From contig JAJYUG010000001.1 of NCBI GenBank assembly GCA_021792655.1, positions 77,090 through 112,194 on the forward strand: a DNA stretch of 35,105 nt, in the 5' to 3' direction. Source of the stretch: Thermoplasmata archaeon. Lineage in GTDB: Archaea; Thermoplasmatota; Thermoplasmata; Thermoplasmatales; Thermoplasmataceae. Each line of letters opens with the position of its first letter. Positions within the stretch are counted from its first letter, which is position 1. Shown here one piece after another: positions 15,562-23,872 of the stretch. The position numbers were made by a program, and so were the translations under genes. Below the pieces are notes generated by a model. The model ran no database searches, was not told the origin of the DNA, and saw nothing but the letters and a program-made list of their open reading frames with translations.

Positions 15562-15867
15562 TCAGGACAGAAAGGGATCATTGGCATATGAGATCCCCAG
15601 TGTATCGTATGGGAACGGTGAATAGAAAGCCGAATAGGAGAACGTGATAAGCTGTGTATTCTCATCCGGCATTATCCCATCTGGTAACCACAAGCCGTAA
15701 CAACTAGCAAGGAAGTAAACGGAGTATCGCGGATAGGTCATGCCGCTCTTTGTCCATGCTTCACGGATTTTATCTAAGACGTCACGATAAAGTTTCAAAC
15801 CTATTTCATTTGCTGCATTAGAGATAGATCCGACTTTCCGGGATAAGTTATTTAGAATAGTTATCAT
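15562..15867 (-). CDS. Hypothetical protein (101 aa)
   Basis: The product is helical at first (about 1-45, SNAANEIGLKLYRDVLDKIREA), then an aromatic-rich C-terminal half with YFLASCYGLWLPDGIMPDE and a YSAFYSPFPYD stretch. I do not recognise a family. The frame is open further upstream to 16077, but that extension lies opposite the gene at 15878 and looks like its shadow. I therefore chose the ATG at 15867, where a weak TATA-like element (around 15889-15896) lies at leaderless distance. It is divergent from the orphan gene at 15878. It may be a remnant of a longer gene. Confidence 0.45.
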   Translation of the reverse strand: MITILNNLSRKVGSISNAANEIGLKLYRDVLDKIREAWTKSGMTYPRYSVYFLASCYGLWLPDGIMPDENTQLITFSYSAFYSPFPYDTLGISYANDPFLS

Positions 15868-15877
15868 GGCAGGTTTT

Positions 15878-16879
15878 ATGTGGGATTCAGGAATATTGAC
15901 GAAATGCATTGTTGCTAGGTTCGACACAAGTCTTCCCAGAATAATGGCAGATCGCAAGTTGGAAGTCAGGTTGAACAACAGATTCGTGATGCTTGCAGAA
16001 GAAAATGGAGAATATTCTCTATTCACCAACCTTGGCAGGGATATTTCTGATACAGAAAGAAAGATAATTGAAGGCAACGTGGATTCTAATGGGCAACGAA
16101 TGATTTATTTTGTTGCGCCAACCGTATTAAAGATTCCCATGTCAAACAGTGAGAGACATCGAAGATTCCAGCAAAGAATCCGCACTATCAACGCCATTCC
16201 TGGGTTCAGGGCTAACGCGTGCATGCTGCTGCATTCCCAGAAAATATACCTGGAGATTGATTACGATGAAATGGCCATGATGGAGCATCCCGAGGAAGCG
16301 ATGCAGCTTATCACCTCTATAATCGGGGAAAATGAAATCGTGTACATTGGAGACCAGCCAGATCAGTACCCGTACATAATCAAACTCTTTCTGGAACATG
16401 GTGGTAACCTCCAGGACTTTTCAGAGGTAAGGACTGAGTGGAACATGACACAGGCTGAGATAGAACAGGAGAACACCGGGATATTCAGTACTCAGTCAAC
16501 ATTTGCCCTCAAGTTATTCAGCTCTGGGCCATCCAATAAACTTATTCTTAAGTGCACTGATAAAGAACCCGGAAAAGAAACAAGGGGATCCATCATCAAT
16601 AAGGACAAGCTGATATGGGAATTAGATCTGAGCAGCAGCTTTTTCCAGGATCTATTCAGCGAGGTTTTTAAGTCGTATTTTGGGGCTATATTTTTCTGCG
16701 CCAGCGTTTCAAGAGACACATTAGCTACAAGTTACATCGTTGAATCCAATCTAATCAATGATTTTCTTTCCGGTCTGAGCAAGCACTGGAATAAGGATCG
16801 CAGGAAATTGCATCACAATGCCATAATCGGGGTCGATACATTGATCAAGGGGCAAAAGGTAAAATATCCCATTATATAG
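15878..16879 (+). CDS. Orphan protein, possible distant family A member
   Basis: This encodes 333 residues with no signal peptide and no clear membrane helix. I do not recognise a family. Its layout resembles the two family A proteins (3840 and 17545): a middle block with a short beta strand, a helix and then VYIGDQ, matching the YMG/YLG position; and a C-terminal block AIFFCASVSRDTLATSY followed by a helix and KHW, which resembles the end of the 3840 product. The similarity is weak and by eye only. The NP(L/I)G and TNPV motifs are absent. The frame opens at an ATG at 15866, but a TATA-like TTATTTAG (15848-15855) fits the ATG at 15878 better. That start also avoids overlap with the divergent gene. 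Confidence 0.55.
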   Translation: MWDSGILTKCIVARFDTSLPRIMADRKLEVRLNNRFVMLAEENGEYSLFTNLGRDISDTERKIIEGNVDSNGQRMIYFVAPTVLKIPMSNSERHRRFQQRIRTINAIPGFRANACMLLHSQKIYLEIDYDEMAMMEHPEEAMQLITSIIGENEIVYIGDQPDQYPYIIKLFLEHGGNLQDFSEVRTEWNMTQAEIEQENTGIFSTQSTFALKLFSSGPSNKLILKCTDKEPGKETRGSIINKDKLIWELDLSSSFFQDLFSEVFKSYFGAIFFCASVSRDTLATSYIVESNLINDFLSGLSKHWNKDRRKLHHNAIIGVDTLIKGQKVKYPII

Positions 16880-17051
16880 TGAAAAATGTATTGTGTTTCA
16901 TTCCATTTTCCTTGTGGAAAAATTATCGGCATTTATGGTGTCTAACGTGATATTCAGGTTTAGGGGAATATGAGAAGCTATTGAAAAAAGGATGGCAGAT
17001 TGTGCCAGTAGATTGGCTTGTCACAGATGCGGCAGTGCCATGGTGTGTAGT

Positions 17052-17456
17052 TCAGGAGAATGGCCATTGGCTTGAGGCAGTTGTTTTCTGTTTGGACAAT
17101 TCTGCAACAACATCAATTTCAACCAGCACATCAGGGGACGGAAATCCAGTGACGATGGTGGTTCTTGCTGGAGGATTCTTTGTGAAATATTTTGCGTACA
17201 GTTCATTCATTTTCTGAAAATCGCTGGAATTGGCGAGATACACATTGCATTTCACCACTGAATCCAGAGATGATTCACTTAGTTTCAGGATGTTCGAAAT
17301 CTTTTCCATTGCTCCCTGAAACTGTTCATTAAATGATGATTTAATCCCGGCGGTGTTGCCCGTTTGTCCGGAAAGAAAGACAAGGCCATTGGAAATCACT
17401 GCATGTGAGTATGCTCCAGCCTTCAGTACCTCAGGAGAATTTATTGTCTGTGCCAT
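17052..17456 (-). CDS. RidA/YjgF family enamine-imine deaminase
   Basis: This encodes 134 residues of the Rid family, small trimeric cytosolic proteins that hydrolyse reactive enamine/imine intermediates such as 2-aminoacrylate from PLP enzymes. Signatures present are AGAYSHAVISNG, LVFLSGQTGN, CNVYLANSSDF, the substrate Arg in NPPARTTIV, and the C-terminal VEIDVVAEL. A 15-residue tail after the usual family end is poorly conserved. Start ATG has a TATA-like CTTATTAGT (17477-17485) about 25 bases upstream. It stands alone between convergent and tandem orphan genes. Rid subtype cannot be settled by eye. Confidence 0.9.
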   Translation of the reverse strand: MAQTINSPEVLKAGAYSHAVISNGLVFLSGQTGNTAGIKSSFNEQFQGAMEKISNILKLSESSLDSVVKCNVYLANSSDFQKMNELYAKYFTKNPPARTTIVTGFPSPDVLVEIDVVAELSKQKTTASSQWPFS

Positions 17457-17544
17457 GGTTTACTTAGACAGATCAGACTAATAAGGATTCTTAAGCAAAC
17501 CCCCCTAATTCCAGGCGACTGCATGCTCAAACCCGGATCTGTAA

Positions 17545-18456
17545 CTAAAAAGAGTCTGGATTATCCCTGAATTTCCAGAAGCCTGTAATCCGTATTTTCC
17601 ATTCCGGGAACCTTAAAGCAGTCATAGTCAGGAGCTTTATGGGCATATTCCCGAAGCTTTCCGGAAAAATATTTAATACGGTAAGCAGACGGTCATTGAG
17701 GTCATGAATTCTCATAACGTGTATCATGCCGTATTTACGGTCTTCCCGTGTCAGGTTTTCAGTTACGGGGTTACGAGTCTCAGCCTCGAAAATCCTGTCG
17801 TATACCATCATCCCGGAACCTGCCGCTGGTTGTGCGTTGGTAAAGTATACTGCAGATATGTCCTCTCCTGAGGGAGTTATTTTTATTATTCTGGTCCATC
17901 TGTTTCCGATCGGATTGCGTTCCGGTGTCATTTCAAAGTCAGGTGCAATGCCAGTCGATTTCATAACAAGCAGGGGGACCCTCTCATCAATTCTTCCCAG
18001 TATGTGCTTCAGTCCACGCGATTTGCCAAGATATTCAACCATCAGGGGGACATGGGCTGATATGTCCAGGAGGTGAGACGAAACAGAATCCAGCACCGAA
18101 CTGTGGAACACGAAGGCAAACCTGTAGGTGCCATTGTCAAGAATTGCGGAGACCAGCACAAGCGAAGGGATTGATACGAAATCAAAGAAAGCGCCAGAAA
18201 GGTTTTCATCCTCGAGAGATCGTCTCACTATGTACATATTCTCCCGCTTCTCGGCGGAAAATTCCTTCAGGAAAACGGCCCCATCTCTCTCTTGATCAAG
18301 TTCCGAAGGAAGGTAATAAACAATCTGTCCTCCATTCATTTCTTTAAAAAGGCCACAGCTACTCCTTATCCCGAATTTTCTCGAAAGCTGACAGATGCGG
18401 TTTTTTGCTTCCCACAAAATGACAAGTTCCGAATCAAGGAAATCCGGTAGCTGCAC
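17545..18456 (-). CDS. Orphan protein, family A (paralogue of the gene at 3840)
   Basis: This 303-residue soluble protein of unknown function is a clear paralogue of the 3840-4775 product. Shared blocks in order are VVYYLPSEL-type (FFFLPEE in the other), FVFHSS with VSS a few residues later, YLGKSRG, NPIGNRWTRII near residue 190, and ETRNPVTENL near residue 230. The C terminus is beta/helix-rich and ends with PEWKIRITGFW. No catalytic or DNA-binding motif is recognisable. Start is GTG at 18456, with a TATA-like ATATAATAAT (18477-18486) about 25 bases upstream. It lies in tandem with ridA, 88 bases away, but each probably has its own promoter. Confidence 0.6.
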   Translation of the reverse strand: MQLPDFLDSELVILWEAKNRICQLSRKFGIRSSCGLFKEMNGGQIVYYLPSELDQERDGAVFLKEFSAEKRENMYIVRRSLEDENLSGAFFDFVSIPSLVLVSAILDNGTYRFAFVFHSSVLDSVSSHLLDISAHVPLMVEYLGKSRGLKHILGRIDERVPLLVMKSTGIAPDFEMTPERNPIGNRWTRIIKITPSGEDISAVYFTNAQPAAGSGMMVYDRIFEAETRNPVTENLTREDRKYGMIHVMRIHDLNDRLLTVLNIFPESFGNMPIKLLTMTALRFPEWKIRITGFWKFRDNPDSF

Positions 18457-18566
18457 TTTTCAGTATGATTAGTGCCATATAATAATGTTCTCTGATTATT
18501 GTTTTCCTGATGACAAACGATTGTTCGTAATTAAAGAAAATATATGCAGTAATTCACTACCTGTGG

Positions 18567-19076
18567 TTACTGCTCGCTTTCGTTTGTAATCTGTTTTCCA
18601 TATATGCTGACAAGATCTCTGTATCCATTTTTCTTGTAGAAACCGAGGGCTATGAGGTTCAACGAGGGGAATTCAGCTGAAATGAGTGAAATTCCTCTCT
18701 TCCTAAGTATTGAACTTACCTCGTCCATGAGGGCATGGCCAACCTTTGTTCTTCTGAATTCCGGCATTACATAGAATTCGACAATTCTTGCCTCCTGTCT
18801 TGGCTCATAGCAGATTCTTTCCAGTATATCCACCTTTATTATCCCTACTGCCTTCTTCTTCCACTCCGCGACAAGCAGAATATATTTTTCCGGATCCTTC
18901 ATGGTGTCCGTGAGGTACTTCTCTGCTTCGCTTTTGATATCATCCCTCACTATGAAGGAAGAATCAAATTCCTCGTTGATCTTCTTGAGTCTTCTCACCA
19001 TCTCTATGACGCTTTCCATGTCTTCCGGCTTCATTCTTCTTACTTTCAGGTTATCTTCCACTTTTATCATCTCCAA
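18567..19076 (-). CDS. GNAT-family N-acetyltransferase
   Basis: This encodes 169 residues of a single GNAT domain. It begins KVRRMKPEDMESVIEMVRRL (motif C/D region). The acetyl-CoA loop is PEFRRTKVGHALMDEV, where the Q/R-x2-G-x-G/A pattern reads R-T-K-V-G-H-A. The end is ALGFYKKNGYRDL, the typical motif B tyrosine helix. The substrate is unknown; similarity to peptide N-terminal or small-molecule acetyltransferases cannot be resolved. The start overlaps the 3' end of the malic enzyme gene by 26 bases, so the two form one transcription unit and are probably coupled. Confidence 0.85.
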   Translation of the reverse strand: MEMIKVEDNLKVRRMKPEDMESVIEMVRRLKKINEEFDSSFIVRDDIKSEAEKYLTDTMKDPEKYILLVAEWKKKAVGIIKVDILERICYEPRQEARIVEFYVMPEFRRTKVGHALMDEVSSILRKRGISLISAEFPSLNLIALGFYKKNGYRDLVSIYGKQITNESEQ

Positions 19077-20394
19077 AATAATTCTTTATCATCCCAGTCT
19101 CCATCATCCTGGTATAGATCTTTCTATTGCTCTCAATGATTTCGGTAGCTGTCTTCAAAAAACCCTGTTTTGAATCACTTTTTCTAGCTAGGTTCATCTC
19201 CACGGTCTTGTATGCAACTGCCGCGGCTACTCTGGGATAGAGTTCCCACTCGTCCATGGTTGGAACTATCCTTTCCGGGGATGGCTGTGCGACAAAATTA
19301 GCGATCTCATAGGCAGCCTCCACCATGATCTGGAAATTCACTCCTCTCGCCCCGGCGTCAAGAACGCCTCTGAAAACTCCCGGGAAGATAAGGCTGTTAT
19401 TGATCTGGTTCGGAAAATCCCCTCTTCCTGTCGCTACTATTTTTGCACCTGCTTCAATGGCTGCGTGTGGCCATATTTCTGGAACCGGATTTGCCAAGGC
19501 AAACACTATCGGGTCGCTGTTCATGGAAGTGATCCACTCTTTCTTGATGGTATCCGGCCCGGGTTTAGAAGCAGAAATCACCACATCCACTCCCTTGAAT
19601 GCATTCTCAATGTTGCCCTTGATGCGACCTTCATTGGTTGTCATGGCAAGCTGATATTTCCATGGGTTATTGATCATCAGGGAATCCATATCCTGACGTT
19701 CTGGTTCCAGGACTCCCTTTGAATCTGCCATTATGATATTTCCGGGTTTAAACCCCGCAGCGAAAAGCAGATGGGCAGCAGCTATGTTTGCAGCCCCTGA
19801 TCCCATGAGCAAAACCGTGGAATCAGCTATTTTTCTTCCAGTAACCCTGAGCGAGTTGATCAGCCCAGCAAGTATTATTGAGGCGGTCCCCAGCTGGTCA
19901 TCGTGCCAAACCGGGATGTTTAATGTCTTCTGTAACTTTTCCAGTATGAAGAAACATTTGGGAGATTCAATGTCTTCCATGTTGTATCCTCCAAATGATG
20001 GCTCAAGAGCCTTCGCCACAGCTATGAACTCATCCTGGGTTTTGACGCGCATGGGAATTGGAACTGCATTAACTCCTCCCAGGTAATTGAAAATCAGAGC
20101 CTTCCCCTCCATTACCGGCATAGCTGCCTCAGGTCCAACATTTCCAAGCCCGAGAACCCTTGTCCCATCAGTGAGAATCGCAACACTGTTCCACCTTCCA
20201 GTCATGTTGAAAGACTGTTCAGGGTTCGCCGCAATTTTTAGCGAAACTGCAGCGACACCTGGAGTGTACCATATGGAAAAATCTCTCAGATCGCGAACCG
20301 GGACCTTGGATACGGTATTAATCTTTCCTTTATATAACTCGGATAGGCGAATTGCGGATTCGTTGAACATCCGGGTCCTTTCCTCGTCGTTCAT
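19051..20394 (-). CDS. NAD(P)-dependent malic enzyme
   Basis: This encodes 447 residues of malate dehydrogenase (oxaloacetate-decarboxylating): malate plus NAD(P)+ to pyruvate and CO2. Signatures are IWYTPGVAAVSLKI (catalytic Tyr), LTDGTRVLGLGN, EGKALIFNYLGGV (catalytic Lys), the metal-binding WHDDQLGTA, and the dinucleotide loop MGSGAANIAAAHLL. FALANPVPEIWP follows in the family position. It is a short archaeal/bacterial type without a phosphotransacetylase domain. An upstream ATG at 20409 is only about 16 bases from the TATA-like box (20422-20429). The ATG at 20394 is about 31 away and gives a more usual N terminus, so I prefer it. The downstream GNAT gene overlaps its 3' end. Confidence 0.92.
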   Translation of the reverse strand: MNDEERTRMFNESAIRLSELYKGKINTVSKVPVRDLRDFSIWYTPGVAAVSLKIAANPEQSFNMTGRWNSVAILTDGTRVLGLGNVGPEAAMPVMEGKALIFNYLGGVNAVPIPMRVKTQDEFIAVAKALEPSFGGYNMEDIESPKCFFILEKLQKTLNIPVWHDDQLGTASIILAGLINSLRVTGRKIADSTVLLMGSGAANIAAAHLLFAAGFKPGNIIMADSKGVLEPERQDMDSLMINNPWKYQLAMTTNEGRIKGNIENAFKGVDVVISASKPGPDTIKKEWITSMNSDPIVFALANPVPEIWPHAAIEAGAKIVATGRGDFPNQINNSLIFPGVFRGVLDAGARGVNFQIMVEAAYEIANFVAQPSPERIVPTMDEWELYPRVAAAVAYKTVEMNLARKSDSKQGFLKTATEIIESNRKIYTRMMETGMIKNYFGDDKSGR

Positions 20395-20421
20395 TCTGAT
20401 CGTACCCATATTGCCGGTTCT

Positions 20422-20466
20422 GTTATATACATCTGCTCTAATAACTGAGGTTACTGATTTATTATA
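20422..20466. promoter_or_regulatory. Divergent promoters of malic enzyme and tandem GNAT gene
   Basis: TATA-like GTTATATA (20422-20429, used on the minus strand as TATATAAC) points to the malic enzyme gene. GATTTATTATAC (20456-20466) lies about 25 bases before the ATG at 20484. The two boxes are about 35 bases apart. Confidence 0.45.
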
Positions 20467-20483
20467 CTTCTATATTACATATC

Positions 20484-21419
20484 ATGGAAATCAGGAATGT
20501 AAAACTTGACTGGAATCTCATACTTAAAAATTACATAGAATACACGGAATCTAAATACCCTGACTATCCCGTGAGGAAATCATTTGAACCGATTATACAA
20601 AAGCTATCCAGTAACCAGTTGCGATCAAGGGTGGTCATAGCTGGAACAGAAGTAGCGGGTTACGCTTACCTTTTGGATTCGACAGAAATGCCTGATGGAA
20701 TATATGCTTCTGCCGGTTTTTTGGACGAGAAATATTATTCTGCAGAAAGGCTTAAGAATCTCGTGGAATGGATACGCTCAGAGTCAGGTCGCGAGAGAAA
20801 GATCCCAATGTTGAACGAGATTTTCAATGCGACAGGAGAGTGGGAAAAAGTGCTTTACAATGCAGGATTCAGAAGAATGAAAAGGACGAGAATGCTGATA
20901 GACCTGCATAAAATGGAGTTCGGAGAGATTGAGACTCCAGAATCCATTAAGATTCTTCCATTCGGGGTTCTAACCCCTGAGTCCTATGCTGATTTCAACT
21001 TTCACTCATATCTCGGAACAGAAGACGCAATACTTTATAGTTTCACACCAGAACAGAGCCTTGCAACGGCAAAATCTCTTTTCAACGGAGAGTATGGGAA
21101 GGTAATCACGGAAGCTTCTTTTTCAATATACTCCGGGGACAAACTTTCCGGATACATAGTCTTCACTTCCGGCGAAGGGCCAAAATCTGGTGGAGGAGTG
21201 CCTCTTCTCGCGGACATAGCCATTGGGAGTGAACTGAGAGGTAAGGGGATAGGTAAAGCTCTTCTGATGCGTTCTCTTTTTGAGATGCAGAGACTTGGCT
21301 ACCTGAAAGCAATTCTGTGGGTATCTGAAACAAATCCTGCAAAACAGCTTTACAAAGCTGTGGGATTCACTGATGCCAGTCAGCCAGATGAGATATTCTT
21401 CTACATACCAAGGTCTTAG
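20484..21419 (+). CDS. Two-domain GNAT-family acetyltransferase
   Basis: This encodes 311 residues with a GNAT-like fold in each half. The C-terminal domain (about 155-311) is intact: LLADIAIGSELRGKGIGKAL carries the R-G-K-G-I-G acetyl-CoA loop, and NPAKQLYKAVGF is the motif B end. The N-terminal half (about 1-145) has GNAT-like strands (VVIAGTEVAGYAYLLDS) and a VLYNAGFRRMKRTRM end but no clear acetyl-CoA loop, so it is probably degenerate. Tandem GNAT proteins of this kind include mycothiol synthase-type enzymes, but I cannot assign a substrate. Start ATG has a TATA-like box at leaderless distance. Its 3' end overlaps the convergent membrane-protein gene by 4 bases. Confidence 0.8.
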   Translation: MEIRNVKLDWNLILKNYIEYTESKYPDYPVRKSFEPIIQKLSSNQLRSRVVIAGTEVAGYAYLLDSTEMPDGIYASAGFLDEKYYSAERLKNLVEWIRSESGRERKIPMLNEIFNATGEWEKVLYNAGFRRMKRTRMLIDLHKMEFGEIETPESIKILPFGVLTPESYADFNFHSYLGTEDAILYSFTPEQSLATAKSLFNGEYGKVITEASFSIYSGDKLSGYIVFTSGEGPKSGGGVPLLADIAIGSELRGKGIGKALLMRSLFEMQRLGYLKAILWVSETNPAKQLYKAVGFTDASQPDEIFFYIPRS

Positions 21420-22360
21420 ATGAAAAAAGACATTACAGCGAGAACCAGTGGAATCATGTAGTTGTCATCCAGCGGGTATCTCGCAGCACTTTCAACCACT
21501 GAACCAATCGCAGCAAATGCTATGCCGGCATATCCTAAGAGGAAGAATGCGAAGACAGCTGCAGGAATAAAATTTGCAAGCAAACCGGCAACCGATTTTC
21601 TCCTGTTGTATGGAAGCTTCGGGGACCTAACTGACGATCCAATAATTGTCGCCAGAGAATCACCCACCATTAGTATGAATATAATTATGGCCAGCACTTC
21701 CAGGTTCCTGACTATCCCCACGGCCAAAAGGAGACCAGCGGCGAGCCATATGGCCCCTATACCGAGCGGGGTGCTCTCCCTCTCAAGTGAATTCAGAAAA
21801 TTTCCCAGATAGTTTGATCCATTATTGGAAAAGTAGTTCCCCAAAAGATAAAGTGCAAGCACCGCGACGGTCAGGAGCCATGCAGAATCGTGCAGGCCCA
21901 GTGAAAGGACGAAAATAAGCACAATTATTCCTATGCCTATTTGTACATAGTCCCGGTTAATTTCCCTTTCCTTTGATATTCCTCTCGACTGATCGTTGTT
22001 GTGGGAAAAATCCCTTATTCTCTTGTCCTCAAGCATGACAAGGATAGTTGCGAGTGAAATTGTTATGTCTATGGGGGTAGCGCTATAGGTTTTTCCATAA
22101 GTGACAAGGAAATAAAGGATTAAACCGAAATCAACAGCGAACGGAAGATAGAACTGCAGGGAATAGATCAAGGATGCTGAGATCAGGGAGAGGACAAAGA
22201 TTGGAAACACAAGAAATGAATGGTATACAAAAAATATAACTGCAATCACAGGGACGGATATGGCATATTTCCTGAGGAATAACCTCCAGTTGTATGCAAG
22301 GGATACCGAAACTGCAATTAATGACAATACCACAAGGGCAACATCGTCTATCGTTATCAA
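21416..22360 (-). CDS. Dolichol/phytol kinase-like membrane protein (CTP-dependent family)
   Basis: This 314-residue protein has about eight hydrophobic segments and a charged loop at about 110-135. The C-terminal part carries the signature of SEC59/VTE5-type polyprenol kinases and related cytidylyltransferases: LMVGDSLATIIGSSV, then KLPYNRRKSVAGLLANF, and near the end ESAARYPLDDNYMIPL. These enzymes phosphorylate dolichol, phytol or related isoprenols with CTP in the membrane. In an archaeon, dolichol phosphate for glycosylation or salvage of geranylgeraniol are candidate roles. Start is TTG at 22360, with a TATA-like CATTTTTATTCG (around 22381-22391) about 26 bases upstream. The gene lies 45 bases after the PLP decarboxylase stop, on the same strand. 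Confidence 0.75.
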   Translation of the reverse strand: MITIDDVALVVLSLIAVSVSLAYNWRLFLRKYAISVPVIAVIFFVYHSFLVFPIFVLSLISASLIYSLQFYLPFAVDFGLILYFLVTYGKTYSATPIDITISLATILVMLEDKRIRDFSHNNDQSRGISKEREINRDYVQIGIGIIVLIFVLSLGLHDSAWLLTVAVLALYLLGNYFSNNGSNYLGNFLNSLERESTPLGIGAIWLAAGLLLAVGIVRNLEVLAIIIFILMVGDSLATIIGSSVRSPKLPYNRRKSVAGLLANFIPAAVFAFFLLGYAGIAFAAIGSVVESAARYPLDDNYMIPLVLAVMSFFI

Positions 22361-22405
22361 ACTAGAGGTTAGAGCAAGAATCGAATAAAAATGTATTGTA
22401 TACGA

Positions 22406-23716
22406 TCAATGAAGTTCACTTCCATCCCGTGCATAGATGAAACTTAGCACAGTCTCAGCGCCGATCGGAGGGTGATTTGATCCACCCAATTTGTTGTTTT
22501 TCACAGCATACTCTCCCGGCACCTTCTGAAGAAGGAAAAGTACAGGGCTCAGGCTCAGGCCATATGCTCCGGCCTTAAATATCAGAACTGGGTCTCCCTC
22601 CCTTACGCAATCCGGTATGAGAATATTCTTCCCGAAACAGTCTATCGGCGTGCAAAGTGGTCCACAGACAGTGGCAGGCTTAAGTGTGAATGTGGTACCG
22701 CTTCCAATGGCCCTGATTGGGTGATCCGCGCCAAGGAAGGCGATCCTGAAAAAATTGTTCATTCCACCATCTGTTGTCAGCATTGTGCCACCATTACCGG
22801 CAGTCTTTATGTCCACTATCCTTGTTACAAACAGGCCGCAATCCGCAACTAGGAATCTACCAGACTCAAACCATATTTTCTTTCCATCCAGGCCATTGTC
22901 TCTTAGTATCCTGTTAAGCCCGGAGGAAAACGACCCGAAATCAAATTTCAAATCCTTCGGGGTCATGGGCACGCCAAATCCGCCTCCAAGATCTATGTAA
23001 TCCACGCGTTCCCTGAATCTCTGCATATACGATAGCATTTTTTCATGAAGCCGCAGTGACTCCTTGTAGTCCAGGACCTGGCTACCGAGGTAGTACTGGA
23101 ATCCAAATTTACCTTCGGGAACAAAACGGGATCTCCTGACAATCTCTTCCAGGTTCTTTACGTCAATCCCGAACTTGCTTTCAGAACCGGACATGCTCTC
23201 AAGTGCCTTTGAAGTCTCATCCTCCATGTTAAGCCTGACCAAAACCACCATATTTCCATCATAATATTTACTTATCAATTCCAGCTCCCTGAAGGATTCG
23301 GCAATTATTCCCCTGATATGCATTTCTGAAGCTCTCCTGATCAGGTCCTCCTCCTTGCCAGGGCCAAGAAGAATTATTCTCTCTGGGTTGAATCCTGTCT
23401 TCAGGACATGATCCAATTCTCCCATTGATGAGACTTCAACATTCAGGCCACTTTCCAGTATAGCAGTAAGGATCTGGGTTGCCGGGTTCGCTTTCACTGA
23501 GTAGAAAATATCAGTCCCTGATCCGTTTATTGATGTAGAGAAATCCCTTAATTCCTGTATCTTTCGGGCCAGGATATCCAGGAAATAGATGTAGGATGGG
23601 GTTTCTACGCGGGATATAACTGAGGACAGGCTTAATCCATTGTATGTATAATCACAGCCCTCTCTCTCGAAACCTTCGCTGTGCAGAACATGATCATCGT
23701 AAGCATTTTTTTCCAT
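22406..23716 (-). CDS. Fold-type III PLP decarboxylase (LysA/BtrK-like)
   Basis: This encodes 436 residues from the ATG at 23716. It is a PLP-dependent decarboxylase of the alanine racemase/ornithine decarboxylase fold. The Schiff-base lysine is in DIFYSVKANP (K75); the PLP phosphate loop is LGGGFGVP (243-250); FESGRFLVADCG carries the substrate Glu/Arg; and CGPLCTPIDCFG (351-362) holds the partner-subunit catalytic Cys and Asp. The usual LysA form of the last motif is GPxCES-D. CTPxD is more like carrier-protein-linked or exosortase-associated decarboxylases, so the substrate may not be diaminopimelate. The frame is open to 23860, but the extra 48 residues are unlike the family. A TATA-like AGTTTTAACC (23738-23747) fits the ATG at 23716. 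Confidence 0.85.
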   Translation of the reverse strand: MEKNAYDDHVLHSEGFEREGCDYTYNGLSLSSVISRVETPSYIYFLDILARKIQELRDFSTSINGSGTDIFYSVKANPATQILTAILESGLNVEVSSMGELDHVLKTGFNPERIILLGPGKEEDLIRRASEMHIRGIIAESFRELELISKYYDGNMVVLVRLNMEDETSKALESMSGSESKFGIDVKNLEEIVRRSRFVPEGKFGFQYYLGSQVLDYKESLRLHEKMLSYMQRFRERVDYIDLGGGFGVPMTPKDLKFDFGSFSSGLNRILRDNGLDGKKIWFESGRFLVADCGLFVTRIVDIKTAGNGGTMLTTDGGMNNFFRIAFLGADHPIRAIGSGTTFTLKPATVCGPLCTPIDCFGKNILIPDCVREGDPVLIFKAGAYGLSLSPVLFLLQKVPGEYAVKNNKLGGSNHPPIGAETVLSFIYARDGSELH

Positions 23717-23737
23717 GGTTACTTCATTTTCAGGCGT

Positions 23738-23747
23738 GGTTAAAACT
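23738..23747 (-). promoter_or_regulatory. TATA-like box of the PLP decarboxylase gene
   Basis: On the minus strand this reads AGTTTTAACC, centred about 26 bases before the ATG at 23716. It lies inside the longer alternative reading frame and so supports the shorter start. Confidence 0.45.
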
Positions 23748-23872
23748 TTGTTAGTTAATGAAGGAAATTTCTGAAACGTCCGTGAACCTCCGATAAAGGT
23801 TAAATGGAAGAATGCCATCAGTTTTATTATGGCGCTGTTCAAGCGGTGCCCTTTTGACATTATGGTGCTTTT

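Noticed and set aside
15868-16077. N-terminal extension of the minus-strand gene at 15562
   Set aside because: It lies opposite the coding start of the 15878 gene, and its residues look like a complement shadow.
16981-17217. Plus-strand ORF reading YEKLLKKGWQIVPVDWLV around its start
   Set aside because: The first 20 or so residues look protein-like and may be a remnant, but most of the ORF is the complement of ridA.
17343-17353. 11-base match (AATCCCGGCGG) to the 3' part of tRNA-Arg(CCG), a possible attachment repeat
   Set aside because: It is too short, lies inside ridA coding sequence, and there is no integrase in between.
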